DNA of 64,000 nucleotides, taken from Kytococcus sedentarius DSM 20547 (lineage in GTDB: Bacteria; Actinomycetota; Actinomycetes; Actinomycetales; Dermatophilaceae). Numbering within the stretch: the first letter of the stretch is position 1; the number at the start of each line of letters is the position of its first letter. Positions 52,664 to 61,852 of this stretch are shown here, piece after piece. Under the pieces are notes generated by a model, which saw only the letters and a list, made by a program, of their open reading frames with translations, was not told the DNA's origin and did not search any database. Both the position numbers and the translations under genes were made by a program. Location: contig NC_013169.1 in NCBI RefSeq assembly GCF_000023925.1, positions 868,001-932,000 on the forward strand. Reading direction: 5' to 3'.

Positions 52664-55233
52664 GAGCGGGCGTCGAAGGCCTGCGCCGCCAGCGCCCGGA
52701 CGGTGCCGTCACGGTTCTCGGCGATGACGCGCCGCAACGCCTGCGAGGCGGTGGGGTTGCTGTCGAGCCAGGACTGGGCGGCGTCCACCACGTCGGCGTG
52801 CACCAAGGCGTGCGGATAGAACCCGCCGGCCACGGCCTCGGCGATCGCGTGGGTGCGGTCGTCCCACATCGCGGCCACACGGTCGAAGTACGGGCCCACG
52901 AAGCGACGCAGGTCCTCCGGGTCCTGCACGCGCTGCCACCCTGCGGCCGTCGCCACGACCTCCGCATTGGGCAGGCTGCTGCTTCCCCACACGGTGTCCC
53001 AAGCCTGCTGCTTGCTCTGCGCGTCGGGGCGGGCCGCCCGCGCCCGGGCCAGTCGCTCGGCGCCCGATGCGGTGCGGTCGCGGGCTCCCTCGGCCTCCAG
53101 CTCGGCCGCGCTCAGGGCACCGTTCTTGGCCAGGCCCGTCATCAGCACCCAGCGCATGTCGGTGTCGACCTCCAGGCCCTCCAGGCGCTGCGACCCGTCG
53201 GCGAGCGCCCGCAGGCGTGCCACCCCGGCCTCACCGCGGGCGGCTGCGGCCCACGCGGTGGCGAGCTGCAGCTGCAGGTCGGAACCGGGCCGGGCCTCCT
53301 CGACCAACCGGCCGAGCTCGTCGGCCAGGCGCTGGGCGGTGGCCTCCTGGTGCGCGGGGGCCACGTACCGCCCGGCGGCGGCCTCGAGCTGGGAGAGCAG
53401 GATGCGCACGAGCGTCGAGTCGCTCTCCCCGGGCAGGGCCCGCAGCCCGAGCTCGATGAAGTCGCGCGCCGGCATCTGCGCGTCGCGGGTCATGTCCCAC
53501 GCGGCACCCAGCACGACCGCCCGGGGGAGCGAGTCGGTGAACGCGGCGATGTGCTCGGTGGCGGTGGCGAGGCTCACCGCATCGAGACGCACCTTGCAGT
53601 AGCCGAGGTCGTCGTCGTTGAGCAGCAGAAGGGCGGGGCGGGTGCGGCCGACGAGCTGCGCGAGCTCGGTCCGCTCCCCGGCGACGTCCAGCTCCCAGCG
53701 GTCCGTGCGCACCAGGGCGCCGTCCTGCAGCTCGTAGGCGCCCACGGCGATGCGGTGGGGGCGCAGGGTGGGCCAGTCCTCGACGGCGGTCTGCTCGATG
53801 TGGGCGGACGTCACCGTGCCGTCGGCGTCGGTCTCCAGCACCGGGGTCAGGGTGTTCACGCCCGCGGTCTCCAACCAGTCGGCCACCCAGCTCGTGAGGT
53901 CGCGCCCGGAGGTGGCCTCGAGGTGACGGGTGAGGTCGGACAGGGTCGTGTTGCCCCACTTGTGCTCGGCGAAGTAGGTGCGCAGTCCGTCGCGGAATGC
54001 CTCCTCACCGACGTAGGCCACGAGCTGCTTGAGCACGCTCGCGCCCTTGGCGTAGGTGATGCCGTCGAAGTTCACCTCGACGTCGGCCAGGTCGCGGATC
54101 TCGGCCACGATGGGGTGGGTCGAGGAGAGCTGGTCCTGGTGGTACGCCCAGGTCTTCTCGCTGATGGCGAAGGTGGTCCAGGCGGTGCGCCACTGGGTGG
54201 CCTCGGTCTGGCAGGTGGTGGAGGCCCACTCGGCGAAGGACTCATTCAGCCAGAGGTCGTTCCACCACTTCATGGTCACGAGGTTGCCGAACCACATGTG
54301 GGCGAGCTCGTGCAGGATCGTCAGGGCGCGGCGCTCCACCAGGCTGTCGGGCACCGCCGAGCGGAAGACGTAGATCTCGGCGAAGGTCACGCAGCCCGCG
54401 TTCTCCATGGCGCCCATGTTGTACTCGGGCGTGAAGATCTGGTCGTACTTGCTGAAGGGGTACGGCTGGTCGAAGTACTCCTCGTAGAAGCCGAAACCGG
54501 CCTTGGTGACGGCGAAGATGTTCTCGGCGTCCAGGTGGTCGTCCAGGCTCTTGCGTGCCAGCACCCCGAGGTCGATCGTGCCCTGCCGGGTCTCGACCGT
54601 GTCGGCGTGGCGGACGTACGGTCCGGCCACCAGTGCGGTGATGTAGCAGGACATCTCCGGGGTGGGGGCAAAGGTCCAGGTGGCCCGCTCCACGGACGTC
54701 TTCCCGTCGAGGGTCCCGGTCCCGGCCGGTACCGGCTGCGGGGTGGCCTCGTTGCTCACCACCTGCCAGTGCGCCGGCGCCGTGATCGTGAACTGGAAGG
54801 TGGCCTTGAGGTCCGGCTGCTCGAAGACGGGGAACATGCGGCGGCAGTCGGCCACCTCGAACTGGGTGTACAGGTAGACCTCGTCGTCGGCGGGGTCCAC
54901 GAACCGGTGGAGGCCCTCGCCGGTGTTCATGTAGCGGCCGACGGCCTCGACGTACAGCTCGTGCTCGCCCTCGGACAGGCCCGGCAGCGCGATGCGGGCG
55001 TCGTCGAAGGCGCCGGTGTCCAGGGGCTGGCCGTCCAGCTCCACCCGGCGCACCGACTCCCCGATGAAGTCGATGAAGCTGTCGCCCGCCTCGTGGCAGG
55101 TGAAGCGCACCCGGCTGCTCGTGGCGAAGGTGTTCGGGCCGTCCGTGACGTCGGTGGCCACCTCGTAGGAGTGGGTGGCGATCTGACGCGAGCGCTGCAT
55201 CGCCTCGTCGCGGGTGAGGTTCTTGCCGGGCAC
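52660..55233 (-). CDS. pepN: Aminopeptidase N (M1 family)
   Basis: An 857-residue zinc aminopeptidase. GAMENAG binds the substrate N-terminus. HELAH gives His308, Glu309 and His312, with the third ligand Glu331 (WLNESF), i.e. the HExxH-x18-E pattern. The C-terminal ERAP1-like helical domain is complete. It removes N-terminal residues from peptides, downstream of Clp and other proteases. The GTG at 55233 is chosen because GGAGGA lies 5-6 nt before it; the longer frame upstream is not conserved. Confidence 0.95.
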   Translation of the reverse strand: MPGKNLTRDEAMQRSRQIATHSYEVATDVTDGPNTFATSSRVRFTCHEAGDSFIDFIGESVRRVELDGQPLDTGAFDDARIALPGLSEGEHELYVEAVGRYMNTGEGLHRFVDPADDEVYLYTQFEVADCRRMFPVFEQPDLKATFQFTITAPAHWQVVSNEATPQPVPAGTGTLDGKTSVERATWTFAPTPEMSCYITALVAGPYVRHADTVETRQGTIDLGVLARKSLDDHLDAENIFAVTKAGFGFYEEYFDQPYPFSKYDQIFTPEYNMGAMENAGCVTFAEIYVFRSAVPDSLVERRALTILHELAHMWFGNLVTMKWWNDLWLNESFAEWASTTCQTEATQWRTAWTTFAISEKTWAYHQDQLSSTHPIVAEIRDLADVEVNFDGITYAKGASVLKQLVAYVGEEAFRDGLRTYFAEHKWGNTTLSDLTRHLEATSGRDLTSWVADWLETAGVNTLTPVLETDADGTVTSAHIEQTAVEDWPTLRPHRIAVGAYELQDGALVRTDRWELDVAGERTELAQLVGRTRPALLLLNDDDLGYCKVRLDAVSLATATEHIAAFTDSLPRAVVLGAAWDMTRDAQMPARDFIELGLRALPGESDSTLVRILLSQLEAAAGRYVAPAHQEATAQRLADELGRLVEEARPGSDLQLQLATAWAAAARGEAGVARLRALADGSQRLEGLEVDTDMRWVLMTGLAKNGALSAAELEAEGARDRTASGAERLARARAARPDAQSKQQAWDTVWGSSSLPNAEVVATAAGWQRVQDPEDLRRFVGPYFDRVAAMWDDRTHAIAEAVAGGFYPHALVHADVVDAAQSWLDSNPTASQALRRVIAENRDGTVRALAAQAFDARS

Positions 55234-55401
55234 GAGGGTCCTCCAGGGGGTGACGGTGGGGTCGGTGGCCGCGGTCGGGGCCGGGTCCGGGGCAGTCTTG
55301 CACGCACCTGTGGCACCGGTCACACGGCCGGCGGGGTGGGGGAGTCGCCTGCGTGCCCGGTGGGCCGTGCCGGCGCGGGGCGCGGGTGGCAGACTCGGGG
55401 C

Positions 55402-56052
55402 ATGAGCGAGAACACACAGCAGCCCGCCGTCGAGATGTTCTTCGACCCCACCTGCCCCTGGGCTTGGATGACCAGCCGGTGGCTCATGGAGGTTGAGCAG
55501 GTGCGCGACATCCAGGTCACCTGGTCCCCGATGTCCCTGGCCGTCCTCAACGAGGGACGCGACCTCCCTGAGGACTACGCCGCCGCCATGCAGGCCGCGT
55601 GGGGCCCGGTGCGCGTGATCTCCGCCGCCATCACCGAGCACGGCGAGAAGCAGGCCAAGGCCCTCTACGACGCGATGGGGAAGCGCTTCCACCCGGGCGG
55701 TCGCAAGAACGTCGAGGAGGGGCAGGCCGTCATCGCCGAGGCGCTGGCCGAGGTGGGCCTGCCCGCCGAGCTCGCCGACGTGGCCTTCCCCCAGGGCGTG
55801 GGCTCCAACCCCGAGGACGAGATCACCGCGGACCTGCGGGAGCGCCAGCAGCGCGTCGTCGACCTCGTCGGCGACGACGTGGGCACGCCCGTGATCGCCG
55901 TGGACGGGGTGGCCTTCTTCGGCCCCGTCGTCACGCCGGCCCCGAAGGGCGAGGACGCCGGTCGCCTCTGGGACGGCTGCGTGCTGGTGGCCTCCACGCC
56001 GGGCTTCTACGAGCTGAAGCGCTCGCGCGACGCCGGCCCGCAGTTCGACTGA
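55402..56052 (+). CDS. Rv2466c-like mycothiol-linked thioredoxin-fold protein
   Basis: A 216-residue DsbA-like protein: FDPTCPWAWMTSRWL near the N-terminus, the helical insertion AWGPVRVISAAITEHGEK, DVGTPVIAVDGVAFFGPV with the cis-Pro, and the C-terminal ELKRSRDAGPQFD. It matches mycobacterial Rv2466c (a mycothiol-dependent nitroreductase/oxidoreductase) over its length, but the active site is C-P-W-A: Cys18 is kept and the second Cys is Ala. The upstream CAGACT box, 6 nt before the ATG, is a weak leaderless-type -10. Confidence 0.85.
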   Translation: MSENTQQPAVEMFFDPTCPWAWMTSRWLMEVEQVRDIQVTWSPMSLAVLNEGRDLPEDYAAAMQAAWGPVRVISAAITEHGEKQAKALYDAMGKRFHPGGRKNVEEGQAVIAEALAEVGLPAELADVAFPQGVGSNPEDEITADLRERQQRVVDLVGDDVGTPVIAVDGVAFFGPVVTPAPKGEDAGRLWDGCVLVASTPGFYELKRSRDAGPQFD

Positions 56053-56104
56053 CCCCTCCCCGCCCCCCGGCCCCCAGGCCGGGCCCGAGCCCCACAGGAG
56101 CACC

Positions 56105-56566
56105 ATGATCATCCACATCGGCGGCGACCACGCCGCCCACGAGTTGCAACGCCACCTGGTGGCGTGGCTCACCGAGCGGGGCCACGAGGTCGTGGACCAC
56201 GGGCCGCTGGAGTACGACGCACAGGACGACTACCCGGTCTTCGTGCTGCCCACCGCGCAGGCGGTGGCCGCGGACCCGGACTCGCGGGGGATCGTGCTGG
56301 GCGGATCGGGCAACGGTGAGCAGATGGCGGCCAACAAGGTGGCCGGCGTCCGGGCGGCCCTGGCCTGGCAGCCCGAGCTCGCGGCGCTCGCGCGCCAGCA
56401 CAACGACGCCCGCGTCGTCAGCATCGGCGCGCGCTTCACCGACACCGCGACCGCCGAGGCGATCGTGGAGGCCTTCCTGACCACCGAGTTCGAGGGGGAG
56501 GAGCGCCACGCCCGCCGCGTGGCCATGGTGGAGGCCTACGAGCGCGACGGCTCGCTGCCCGGCTGA
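56105..56566 (+). CDS. rpiB: Ribose-5-phosphate isomerase B
   Basis: A 153-residue isomerase of the pentose phosphate pathway. Asp8-His9 lies in GGDHAAHEL, and the anion-hole loop GGSGNGEQ is at 66-73. As in the mycobacterial enzyme, Ser68 replaces the cysteine of E. coli RpiB and Glu72 is the likely base. HNDARVVSIGARF is the second phosphate/sugar element. AGGAGC precedes the ATG by 5 nt. Confidence 0.93.
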   Translation: MIIHIGGDHAAHELQRHLVAWLTERGHEVVDHGPLEYDAQDDYPVFVLPTAQAVAADPDSRGIVLGGSGNGEQMAANKVAGVRAALAWQPELAALARQHNDARVVSIGARFTDTATAEAIVEAFLTTEFEGEERHARRVAMVEAYERDGSLPG

Positions 56567-56583
56567 GCAGCTCCGCACACGGG

Positions 56584-56619
56584 CGACGGCCCCTGACCCG
56601 GGTGGGTCAGGGGCCGTCG
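56584..56619. terminator. Perfect 16-bp hairpin after rpiB
   Basis: Arms 56584-56599 and 56604-56619 with a GGGT loop, between convergent rpiB and the antitoxin-like gene. Confidence 0.75.
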
Positions 56620-56646
56620 CGCTCTCAGGAAGGAGCTGGTGCTCGA

Positions 56647-56877
56647 TCAGGCCTGCTGGTCGCCCTCGGCGTCCTGCTCACCGGAGAGGCCGTCCAGGTA
56701 CTCGCCGGCCTTGTCGCCGCCGGACTGGATCTTGTCTCCGTGCTTGCCGCCGGTGGCGTCGTCCACCTTGTTGCCGGCCGCGTCGATGGCGCCGTCGACC
56801 TTCTCGGACTGGGCGTCGTAGCCCTTGCCAGCCAGGTCCTTCGCGCTGTCAGCGTTCACGTTGTCCATGATTCCCAT
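56647..56877 (-). CDS. MT0933/Rv0909-type antitoxin-like small protein
   Basis: A 76-residue acidic, lysine/aspartate-rich helical protein: a central GAIDAAGNKVDDATGGKHGDK and C-terminal GGDKAGEYLDGL resemble the Rv0909 (PF14013) family, listed as antitoxins. CsbD-like stress proteins have similar composition. GGAGGA 7 nt upstream fixes the ATG at 56877. No toxin-like gene (START/Rv0910 type) lies beside it; the DUF2505 START-like protein is 32 kb away. It is a single gene between a terminator and tRNA-Gly. Confidence 0.65.
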   Translation of the reverse strand: MGIMDNVNADSAKDLAGKGYDAQSEKVDGAIDAAGNKVDDATGGKHGDKIQSGGDKAGEYLDGLSGEQDAEGDQQA

Positions 56878-57110
56878 GGGAGTCCTCCGATCTCTCGGCG
56901 CGGGCCCGGGGGCCCCTGTCCCGAACCACCCTGCCACGGGGGTGCTGGCCCCGACAAGAGTGACGCGGGTCACGCGCCGTCCGCCCCGTGGGTGGGTCGG
57001 GCCGGGGCGGGGCGGTCGAGGGGAGGCCGTGCGACAAGGGGACCCCGGGGCACGTGGTGTGCCCCGGGGTCCCGGGTGGTCGTCCCCGGAGCGGGCCGGG
57101 GGAGCCGTGG

Positions 57111-57181
57111 AGCGGGCGACGGGAATCGAACCCGCACAACCAGTTTGGAAGACTGGGGCTCTACCATTGAGCTACGCCCGC
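57111..57181 (-). tRNA. tRNA-Gly (anticodon TCC)
   Basis: A 71-nt cloverleaf with acceptor GCGGGCG/CGCCCGC, anticodon loop CTTCCAA and T-arm GGGTTCGATTCCC. It is divergent from the tRNA-Pro gene 79 nt away. Confidence 0.95.
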
Positions 57182-57260
57182 ACGCGTCGTCCGCTGGAGA
57201 TCGAGCGCCTGCGAACCGGGGTAGCCTACCCTGTCGGCGCCGTGCACGTACGGCGCCCCA

Positions 57261-57334
57261 CGGGGTATGGCGCAGCTTGGTAGCGCGTCCGCTTTGGGAG
57301 CGGAAGGCCGCCGGTTCGAATCCGGCTACCCCGA
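57261..57334 (+). tRNA. tRNA-Pro (anticodon TGG)
   Basis: A 74-nt cloverleaf: acceptor CGGGGTA/TACCCCG, anticodon loop TTTGGGA, T-arm CCGGTTCGAATCCGG. It lies about 100 nt upstream of tig, as in many actinobacteria. Confidence 0.95.
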
Positions 57335-57436
57335 CCGTTAGGATTGCTCCTCATTGCGCGCATTTCTGGCGTGCCCCCGGACAGCAGGGGTCGAGTCACG
57401 GCCCCTTCCCCCATCAGTCAAACGGAGACGAGAGAC

Positions 57437-58795
57437 GTGAAGAGTGCCGTCGAGACCCTGAACCCCACGCGTGTGAAGCTGGCCGTGGAGGTTCCGCACG
57501 AGGAGCTCAAGCCTGCCCTCGACGAGGCCTACAAGACCATCGGCAGCCAGGTGCAGATCCCGGGCTTCCGCAAGGGCAAGGTGCCGGCGCGCATCATCGA
57601 CCAGCGGTTCGGCCGCGGCGCCGTGGTCCAGGAGGCCATCAACACCGTGATGCCCGACCTCTACGCCCGCAGCATCACGGAGAACGAGCTCACCCCCATC
57701 GGTGAGCCCGAGCTGGAGATCACCGACATCCCGGCGCAGGACGGCGAGCCGCTGAAGTTCACCGTCGAGGTCGACGTCCGGCCCACCATCGAGCTGCCGG
57801 ACACCGCGGGCATGAAGATCGAGGTCGACGCCGTCGAGATCTCCGACGAGGACGTCCAGACCCGTCTGGACGACCTGCGCGAGCGCTTCGGCACGCTGAA
57901 CGGCGTGGACCGCGCCGCGAAGTCCGAGGACCACGTGAGCATCGACCTGACCGCCGAGATCGACGGCGAGGAGATCGACACCGTCGAGGGCGTGAGCTAC
58001 CAGATCGGCCAGGGCACCATGATCGAGGGCCTGGACGAGGCGCTGGTCGGCATGTCCGCTGGTGAGACCAAGACCTTCACCGCCCCGCTGGCCGGTGGCG
58101 ACCGCGAGGGGGAGGACTCCCAGGTCACCGTGACCCTCCAGTCGGTCAAGGAGCGCGAGCTCCCCGAGGTCGACGACGAGTTCGCCCAGCTGGCGTCCTC
58201 CTTCGACACCGTCGAGGAGCTCAAGGCCGACCTGCGCACGCAGGCCGAGCGGAACGCCGCCTTCACCCAGGGCATCGAGGCCCGGGACAAGATCCTGGAC
58301 AGCCTCATCGAGCAGCTGGACATCCCGGTGCCGGCGAGCATCGTGGAGGCCGAGGTGCACGCCCACCTGGAGCGCGAGAACCGCCTCGAGGACGACGAGC
58401 ACCGCGCCGAGGTCACCAAGAGCACCGAGGACGCGCTGCGCGCCCAGTTCCTCATGGACGCCCTCGTGGAGCGCGACGCCGTCGAGATCGAGCAGAACGA
58501 GCTGCTCGAGTACCTGATGATGTCCGCGCAGTCCTCCGGCATGGACCCCAACCAGTTCATCTCCATGCTCGACCAGCAGGGCCAGATCGGCCAGGTCGTC
58601 GAGGAGGTGCGCCGCCGCAAGGCGCTGGCCGGTGTGCTGGAGACCGCGAGCATCGTGGACACCCAGGGCAACCCGGTGGACCTGAGCGCCCTCGAGGACG
58701 ACGAGGAGGCGGACGGCGGGCAGGCCGAGGCCGGTTCCGAGGAGTCCGCTGTCGAGGCCGACGAGCAGACCGAGGACGCCGCCGCGTCCAAGTGA
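57437..58795 (+). CDS. tig: Trigger factor
   Basis: A 452-residue ribosome-bound chaperone and prolyl isomerase. The N-terminal domain has the ribosome-docking GFRKGKVP signature. The FKBP-type domain lies at about 165-245 (IGQGTMIEGLDEALVGMSAGE region), followed by the C-terminal helical arms. The tail after about 425 is strongly acidic (EDDEEADGG...). The GTG at 57437 has a GGAGACGAGAGA purine run upstream. It starts the protein-quality-control block tig-clpP1-clpP2-clpX. Confidence 0.95.
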   Translation: MKSAVETLNPTRVKLAVEVPHEELKPALDEAYKTIGSQVQIPGFRKGKVPARIIDQRFGRGAVVQEAINTVMPDLYARSITENELTPIGEPELEITDIPAQDGEPLKFTVEVDVRPTIELPDTAGMKIEVDAVEISDEDVQTRLDDLRERFGTLNGVDRAAKSEDHVSIDLTAEIDGEEIDTVEGVSYQIGQGTMIEGLDEALVGMSAGETKTFTAPLAGGDREGEDSQVTVTLQSVKERELPEVDDEFAQLASSFDTVEELKADLRTQAERNAAFTQGIEARDKILDSLIEQLDIPVPASIVEAEVHAHLERENRLEDDEHRAEVTKSTEDALRAQFLMDALVERDAVEIEQNELLEYLMMSAQSSGMDPNQFISMLDQQGQIGQVVEEVRRRKALAGVLETASIVDTQGNPVDLSALEDDEEADGGQAEAGSEESAVEADEQTEDAAASK

Positions 58796-58810
58796 CCCGG
58801 ACCGATCCCC

Positions 58811-58850
58811 ACGGCGGGGCCGCTGCGCAGGAGCGCAGCGGCCCCGCCGT
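58811..58850 (+). terminator. Perfect 18-bp hairpin after tig
   Basis: Arms 58811-58828 and 58833-58850 with an AGGA loop. It separates tig from clpP1P2. Confidence 0.8.
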
Positions 58851-58892
58851 CGTGTGGGGCGCCGGGTGGGCGCGCGGCGGCCCCCTCAGGTG

Positions 58893-58906
58893 CGCTGAGG
58901 GCGAAC
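58893..58906. promoter_or_regulatory. ClgR-type operator upstream of clpP1P2
   Basis: CGCTGAGGGCGAAC matches the core CGCYNANRGCGWWS of the actinobacterial ClgR consensus, as I recall it. Its centre is about 57 nt upstream of the transcript start predicted from the TAGCGT box at 58945, an activator-like position. The upstream flank (GGTG) does not match the WNNW part. Confidence 0.55.
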
Positions 58907-58944
58907 AGGCCAGCTGGCGGGACGAAAGCACGAGGTCGCGGCGT

Positions 58945-58950
58945 TAGCGT
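58945..58950 (+). promoter_or_regulatory. -10 box of clpP1
   Basis: TAGCGT about 36 nt before the clpP1 GTG. No convincing -35 lies 17 nt upstream, which would fit an activator-dependent promoter. Confidence 0.4.
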
Positions 58951-58986
58951 CACTCGAAGGAACCGTCCGATGAAGGAGAGACGCAC

Positions 58987-59664
58987 GTGAGCGAGCACAC
59001 CGCATCGACCCCCGCCGTGGCCAGTGAGGGCGCGCGGCTGGCGGGCCTGGACGACCAGATCTACAACCGGCTGCTGAAGGAGCGCATCGTCTTCCTCGGC
59101 TCCGACGTGCGTGACGACAACGCCAACGCGATCTGCGCGCAGCTGCTGCTGCTCTCGGCCGAGGACCCGAACGCCGACATCTGGCTGTACATCAACTCCC
59201 CGGGCGGGTCGGTGACGGCCGGCATGGCCATCTTCGACACGATGAACTGGATCCCGAACGACGTCGCGACCGTGGCCATGGGCCTGGCAGCCTCGATGGG
59301 GCAGTTCCTGCTCTCGGCCGGCACCCCGGGCAAGCGCTACGCCACCCCGCACTCCCGCGTGATGATGCACCAGCCCTCCGGTGGTGTGGGCGGTACGGCC
59401 TCGGACATCAAGATCCAGGCCGAGCAGCTGCTCCACATCAAGCGCCAGATGGCCGAGCTGATCGCCCAGCACACCGGGCAGACCGCGGAGCAGATCACCC
59501 TGGACTCCGACCGTGACCGCTGGTTCACGGCGCAGGAGGCCAAGGACTACGGCTTCGTGGACCACGTGTTCCAGACCTCCACCGACACGCACGACGTGAA
59601 GAAGAGCGAGGTCGCCGCCGAGGAGAAGGCGCACGCCGGTGAGGACGAGGAGGGCCAGAAGTGA
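58987..59664 (+). CDS. clpP1: ATP-dependent Clp protease proteolytic subunit ClpP1
   Basis: A 225-residue serine protease subunit with catalytic Ser103 ([10 protein letters not shown]), His128 ([10 protein letters not shown]) and Asp177 (SDRDRWF). [11 protein letters not shown] is the oxyanion-side loop. In actinobacteria ClpP1 and ClpP2 form a mixed tetradecamer that degrades substrates fed by ClpX or ClpC. AAGGAGAGA precedes the GTG. The stop overlaps the clpP2 GTG (GTGA). Confidence 0.95.
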   Translation: MSEHTASTPAVASEGARLAGLDDQIYNRLLKERIVFLGSDVRDDNANAICAQLLLLSAEDPNADIWLYINSPGGSVTAGMAIFDTMNWIPNDVATVAMGLAASMGQFLLSAGTPGKRYATPHSRVMMHQPSGGVGGTASDIKIQAEQLLHIKRQMAELIAQHTGQTAEQITLDSDRDRWFTAQEAKDYGFVDHVFQTSTDTHDVKKSEVAAEEKAHAGEDEEGQK

Positions 59665-60383
59665 ACCTCCCCCTCGACCCCGCCTCGCGCGGCCAGCACA
59701 CCCCCACGCCGATGATGCACGGAGGAACCATGAACCACCCCGGCGCCCAGGGCCGTCTGCACGTGCCCGGCCCCTCGTCCCGCTACGTGCTCCCGCAGTT
59801 CGAGGAGCGCACCGCCTACGGCACCAAGCGCCAGGACCCGTACACCAAGCTGTTCGAGGACCGCATCATCTTCTGCGGCGTGCAGATCGACGACGCCTCG
59901 GCGGACGACATCATCGCCCAGCTGCTGGTCCTGGAGTCCCAGGACCCGGACCGCGACGTGCTGATGTACATCAACTCCCCGGGTGGCTCCTTCACGGCGA
60001 TGACGGCCATCTACGACACGATGCAGTTCATCCGTCCCGACGTGCAGACCTTCGTGCTGGGGCAGGCCGCCTCGGCCGGTGCGGTGCTGCTCGCCGCCGG
60101 GGCGCCGGGCAAGCGCTTCGCCCTGCCGAACTCGCGCATCCTCATCCACCAACCCGCCATGGAGGGCATGGGCGGTATGGCCTCCGATCTGGAGATCACC
60201 GCCAACGAGGTGCTGCGCATGCGCACCTGGCTGGAGGAGACCTGGGCCAAGCACTCGGGCCAGACGCCGGAGAAGGTCCGCAAGGACATCGAGCGCGACA
60301 AGATCCTCTCGGCTGCCGAGGCACAGGAGTACGGGCTCGTCGACGCTGTGCTGCCCAGCCGCAAGGCCGCGCTGGAGGGCTGA
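59661..60383 (+). CDS. clpP2: ATP-dependent Clp protease proteolytic subunit ClpP2
   Basis: A 240-residue partner subunit with Ser138 ([11 protein letters not shown]), His163 (RILIHQPAM) and Asp213 (IERDKIL). It has an N-terminal extension of about 40 residues before [10 protein letters not shown]. The GTG overlapping the clpP1 stop is in frame; internal ATGs at codons 18, 19 and 24 are alternatives, and GGAGGAACC immediately before codon 24 makes that ATG (59730) a serious candidate. Confidence 0.95.
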   Translation: MNLPLDPASRGQHTPTPMMHGGTMNHPGAQGRLHVPGPSSRYVLPQFEERTAYGTKRQDPYTKLFEDRIIFCGVQIDDASADDIIAQLLVLESQDPDRDVLMYINSPGGSFTAMTAIYDTMQFIRPDVQTFVLGQAASAGAVLLAAGAPGKRFALPNSRILIHQPAMEGMGGMASDLEITANEVLRMRTWLEETWAKHSGQTPEKVRKDIERDKILSAAEAQEYGLVDAVLPSRKAALEG

Positions 60384-60396
60384 GTCCGCAGGTCGA

Positions 60397-60436
60397 CCGC
60401 AGGGGCCGTCACCCGTGAAGGGGGCGGCCCCTGCGG
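60397..60436 (+). terminator. 12-bp hairpin after clpP2
   Basis: Arms CCGCAGGGGCCG (60397-60408) and CGGCCCCTGCGG (60425-60436) with a 16-nt loop. It separates clpP1P2 from clpX. Confidence 0.6.
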
Positions 60437-60477
60437 CCCGCCATCGCCCCCCTGGCGAGGCTGTCGGTGGGCGGGGG

Positions 60478-60483
60478 TAGCGT
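60478..60483 (+). promoter_or_regulatory. -10 box of clpX
   Basis: TAGCGT, 57 nt before the clpX ATG. It is the same hexamer as before clpP1. Confidence 0.35.
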
Positions 60484-60540
60484 GAACTCCGCAGCCCGCC
60501 GCACGGGGTGGGTGGACGAACGAGACGGCAGGAGAGGCAC

Positions 60541-61809
60541 ATGGCGCGCAGCGCGGGGAGCGGAGACTTCCTGACCTGTTCCTTCTGTGGCAAGAGCCAG
60601 AAGCAGGTGCGCAAGCTCATCGCCGGGCCCAACGTCTACATCTGCGACGAGTGCATCGAGCTCTGCAACGAGATCATCGAGGAGGAGTTCCCCCTCGCCT
60701 CGGTGGAGAAGCTGGAGAAGGTGCCGACCCCCCGGGAGATCCACGCCTTCCTGGAGACCTACGTGGTGGGTCAGGACGAGGCGAAGCGGGCGCTGGCGGT
60801 CGCGGTGTACAACCACTACAAGCGGGTCGACGCCGAGCGGTCCACGGACCCTGAGGCCCCCGAGGTGGCCAAGAGCAACATCCTGATGATCGGGCCGACC
60901 GGTACCGGCAAGACCTACCTCGCGCAGACGCTGGCCAAGCTCCTGCAGGTGCCCTTCGCCATCGCCGACGCCACCGCCCTGACCGAGGCCGGGTACGTGG
61001 GCGAGGACGTCGAGAACATCCTGGTGAAGCTCATCCAGGCCGCCGACGGCGACATCGCCCGCGCCGAGACCGGCATCATCTACATCGACGAGATCGACAA
61101 GATCACCCGCAAGAGCGAGAACCCCTCGATCACGCGGGACGTCTCCGGCGAGGGGGTGCAGCAGGCGCTGCTGAAGATCCTCGAGGGGACGGTGGCCTCG
61201 GTGCCGCCCCAGGGTGGGCGGAAGCACCCCCACCAAGAGTTCGTGCAGATCGACACCCGCAACATCCTCTTCATCGTCGGGGGTGCCTTCGCCGGGCTGG
61301 ACGACATCGTGGCCGCCCGGGAGGGCAAGGGTGGCCTCGGCTTCGGTGCCAACCTGTCGGTGCGCCGGGAGGAGGGCGACCTCCTGCGCCAGATCCGTCC
61401 GGAGGACCTGGTGAACTTCGGCCTCATCCCGGAGTTCATCGGCCGGGTGCCGGTCGTCGCGGCCGTGAGCCCGCTGGACGCCGACGCGCTGGTGGACATC
61501 CTCACCGGGCCGCGCAACGCCCTGGTGAGGCAGTACCAGCACCTGTTCCGGCTCGATGGGGTGGAGCTCGAGTTCACCGAGGACGCCGTGCGGGCCGTCG
61601 CGGAGCAGGCGATGCTCCGCCGCACCGGCGCGCGGGGACTACGCGCCATCATGGAGGAGGTGCTGCAGCCGGTGATGTTCGACGTCCCCAGCGACGACCG
61701 CATCGAGCGCGTCGTGGTCACCGCCGAGGTGGTGGCCGACAACGTGAACCCCACGATTGTGCGCCGCGAGACGAAGTCGACCAAGCGCCCCAAGCGCAAG
61801 AGCGCCTGA
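60541..61809 (+). CDS. clpX: ATP-dependent Clp protease ATP-binding subunit ClpX
   Basis: A 422-residue AAA+ unfoldase. The zinc-binding domain has Cys13, Cys16, Cys35 and Cys38. Walker A GPTGTGKT is at 118-125 and Walker B is [10 protein letters not shown]. The pore and ClpP-docking (IGF-type) loops lie in the central and C-terminal parts. It unfolds tagged substrates into ClpP1P2. The ATG at 60541 is set by GGAGAGG 5 nt upstream. It has its own promoter-like element and is separated from clpP2 by a hairpin. Confidence 0.96.
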   Translation: MARSAGSGDFLTCSFCGKSQKQVRKLIAGPNVYICDECIELCNEIIEEEFPLASVEKLEKVPTPREIHAFLETYVVGQDEAKRALAVAVYNHYKRVDAERSTDPEAPEVAKSNILMIGPTGTGKTYLAQTLAKLLQVPFAIADATALTEAGYVGEDVENILVKLIQAADGDIARAETGIIYIDEIDKITRKSENPSITRDVSGEGVQQALLKILEGTVASVPPQGGRKHPHQEFVQIDTRNILFIVGGAFAGLDDIVAAREGKGGLGFGANLSVRREEGDLLRQIRPEDLVNFGLIPEFIGRVPVVAAVSPLDADALVDILTGPRNALVRQYQHLFRLDGVELEFTEDAVRAVAEQAMLRRTGARGLRAIMEEVLQPVMFDVPSDDRIERVVVTAEVVADNVNPTIVRRETKSTKRPKRKSA

Positions 61810-61852
61810 GCCGAGGCGGGGCCGCCGAGCCACCCCGGGAACGAGGAGACGC

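Noticed and set aside
52645-55380. Forward-strand frame opposite pepN
   Set aside because: pepN has complete M1 motifs; only the last part of that frame, from 55402, is a real gene.
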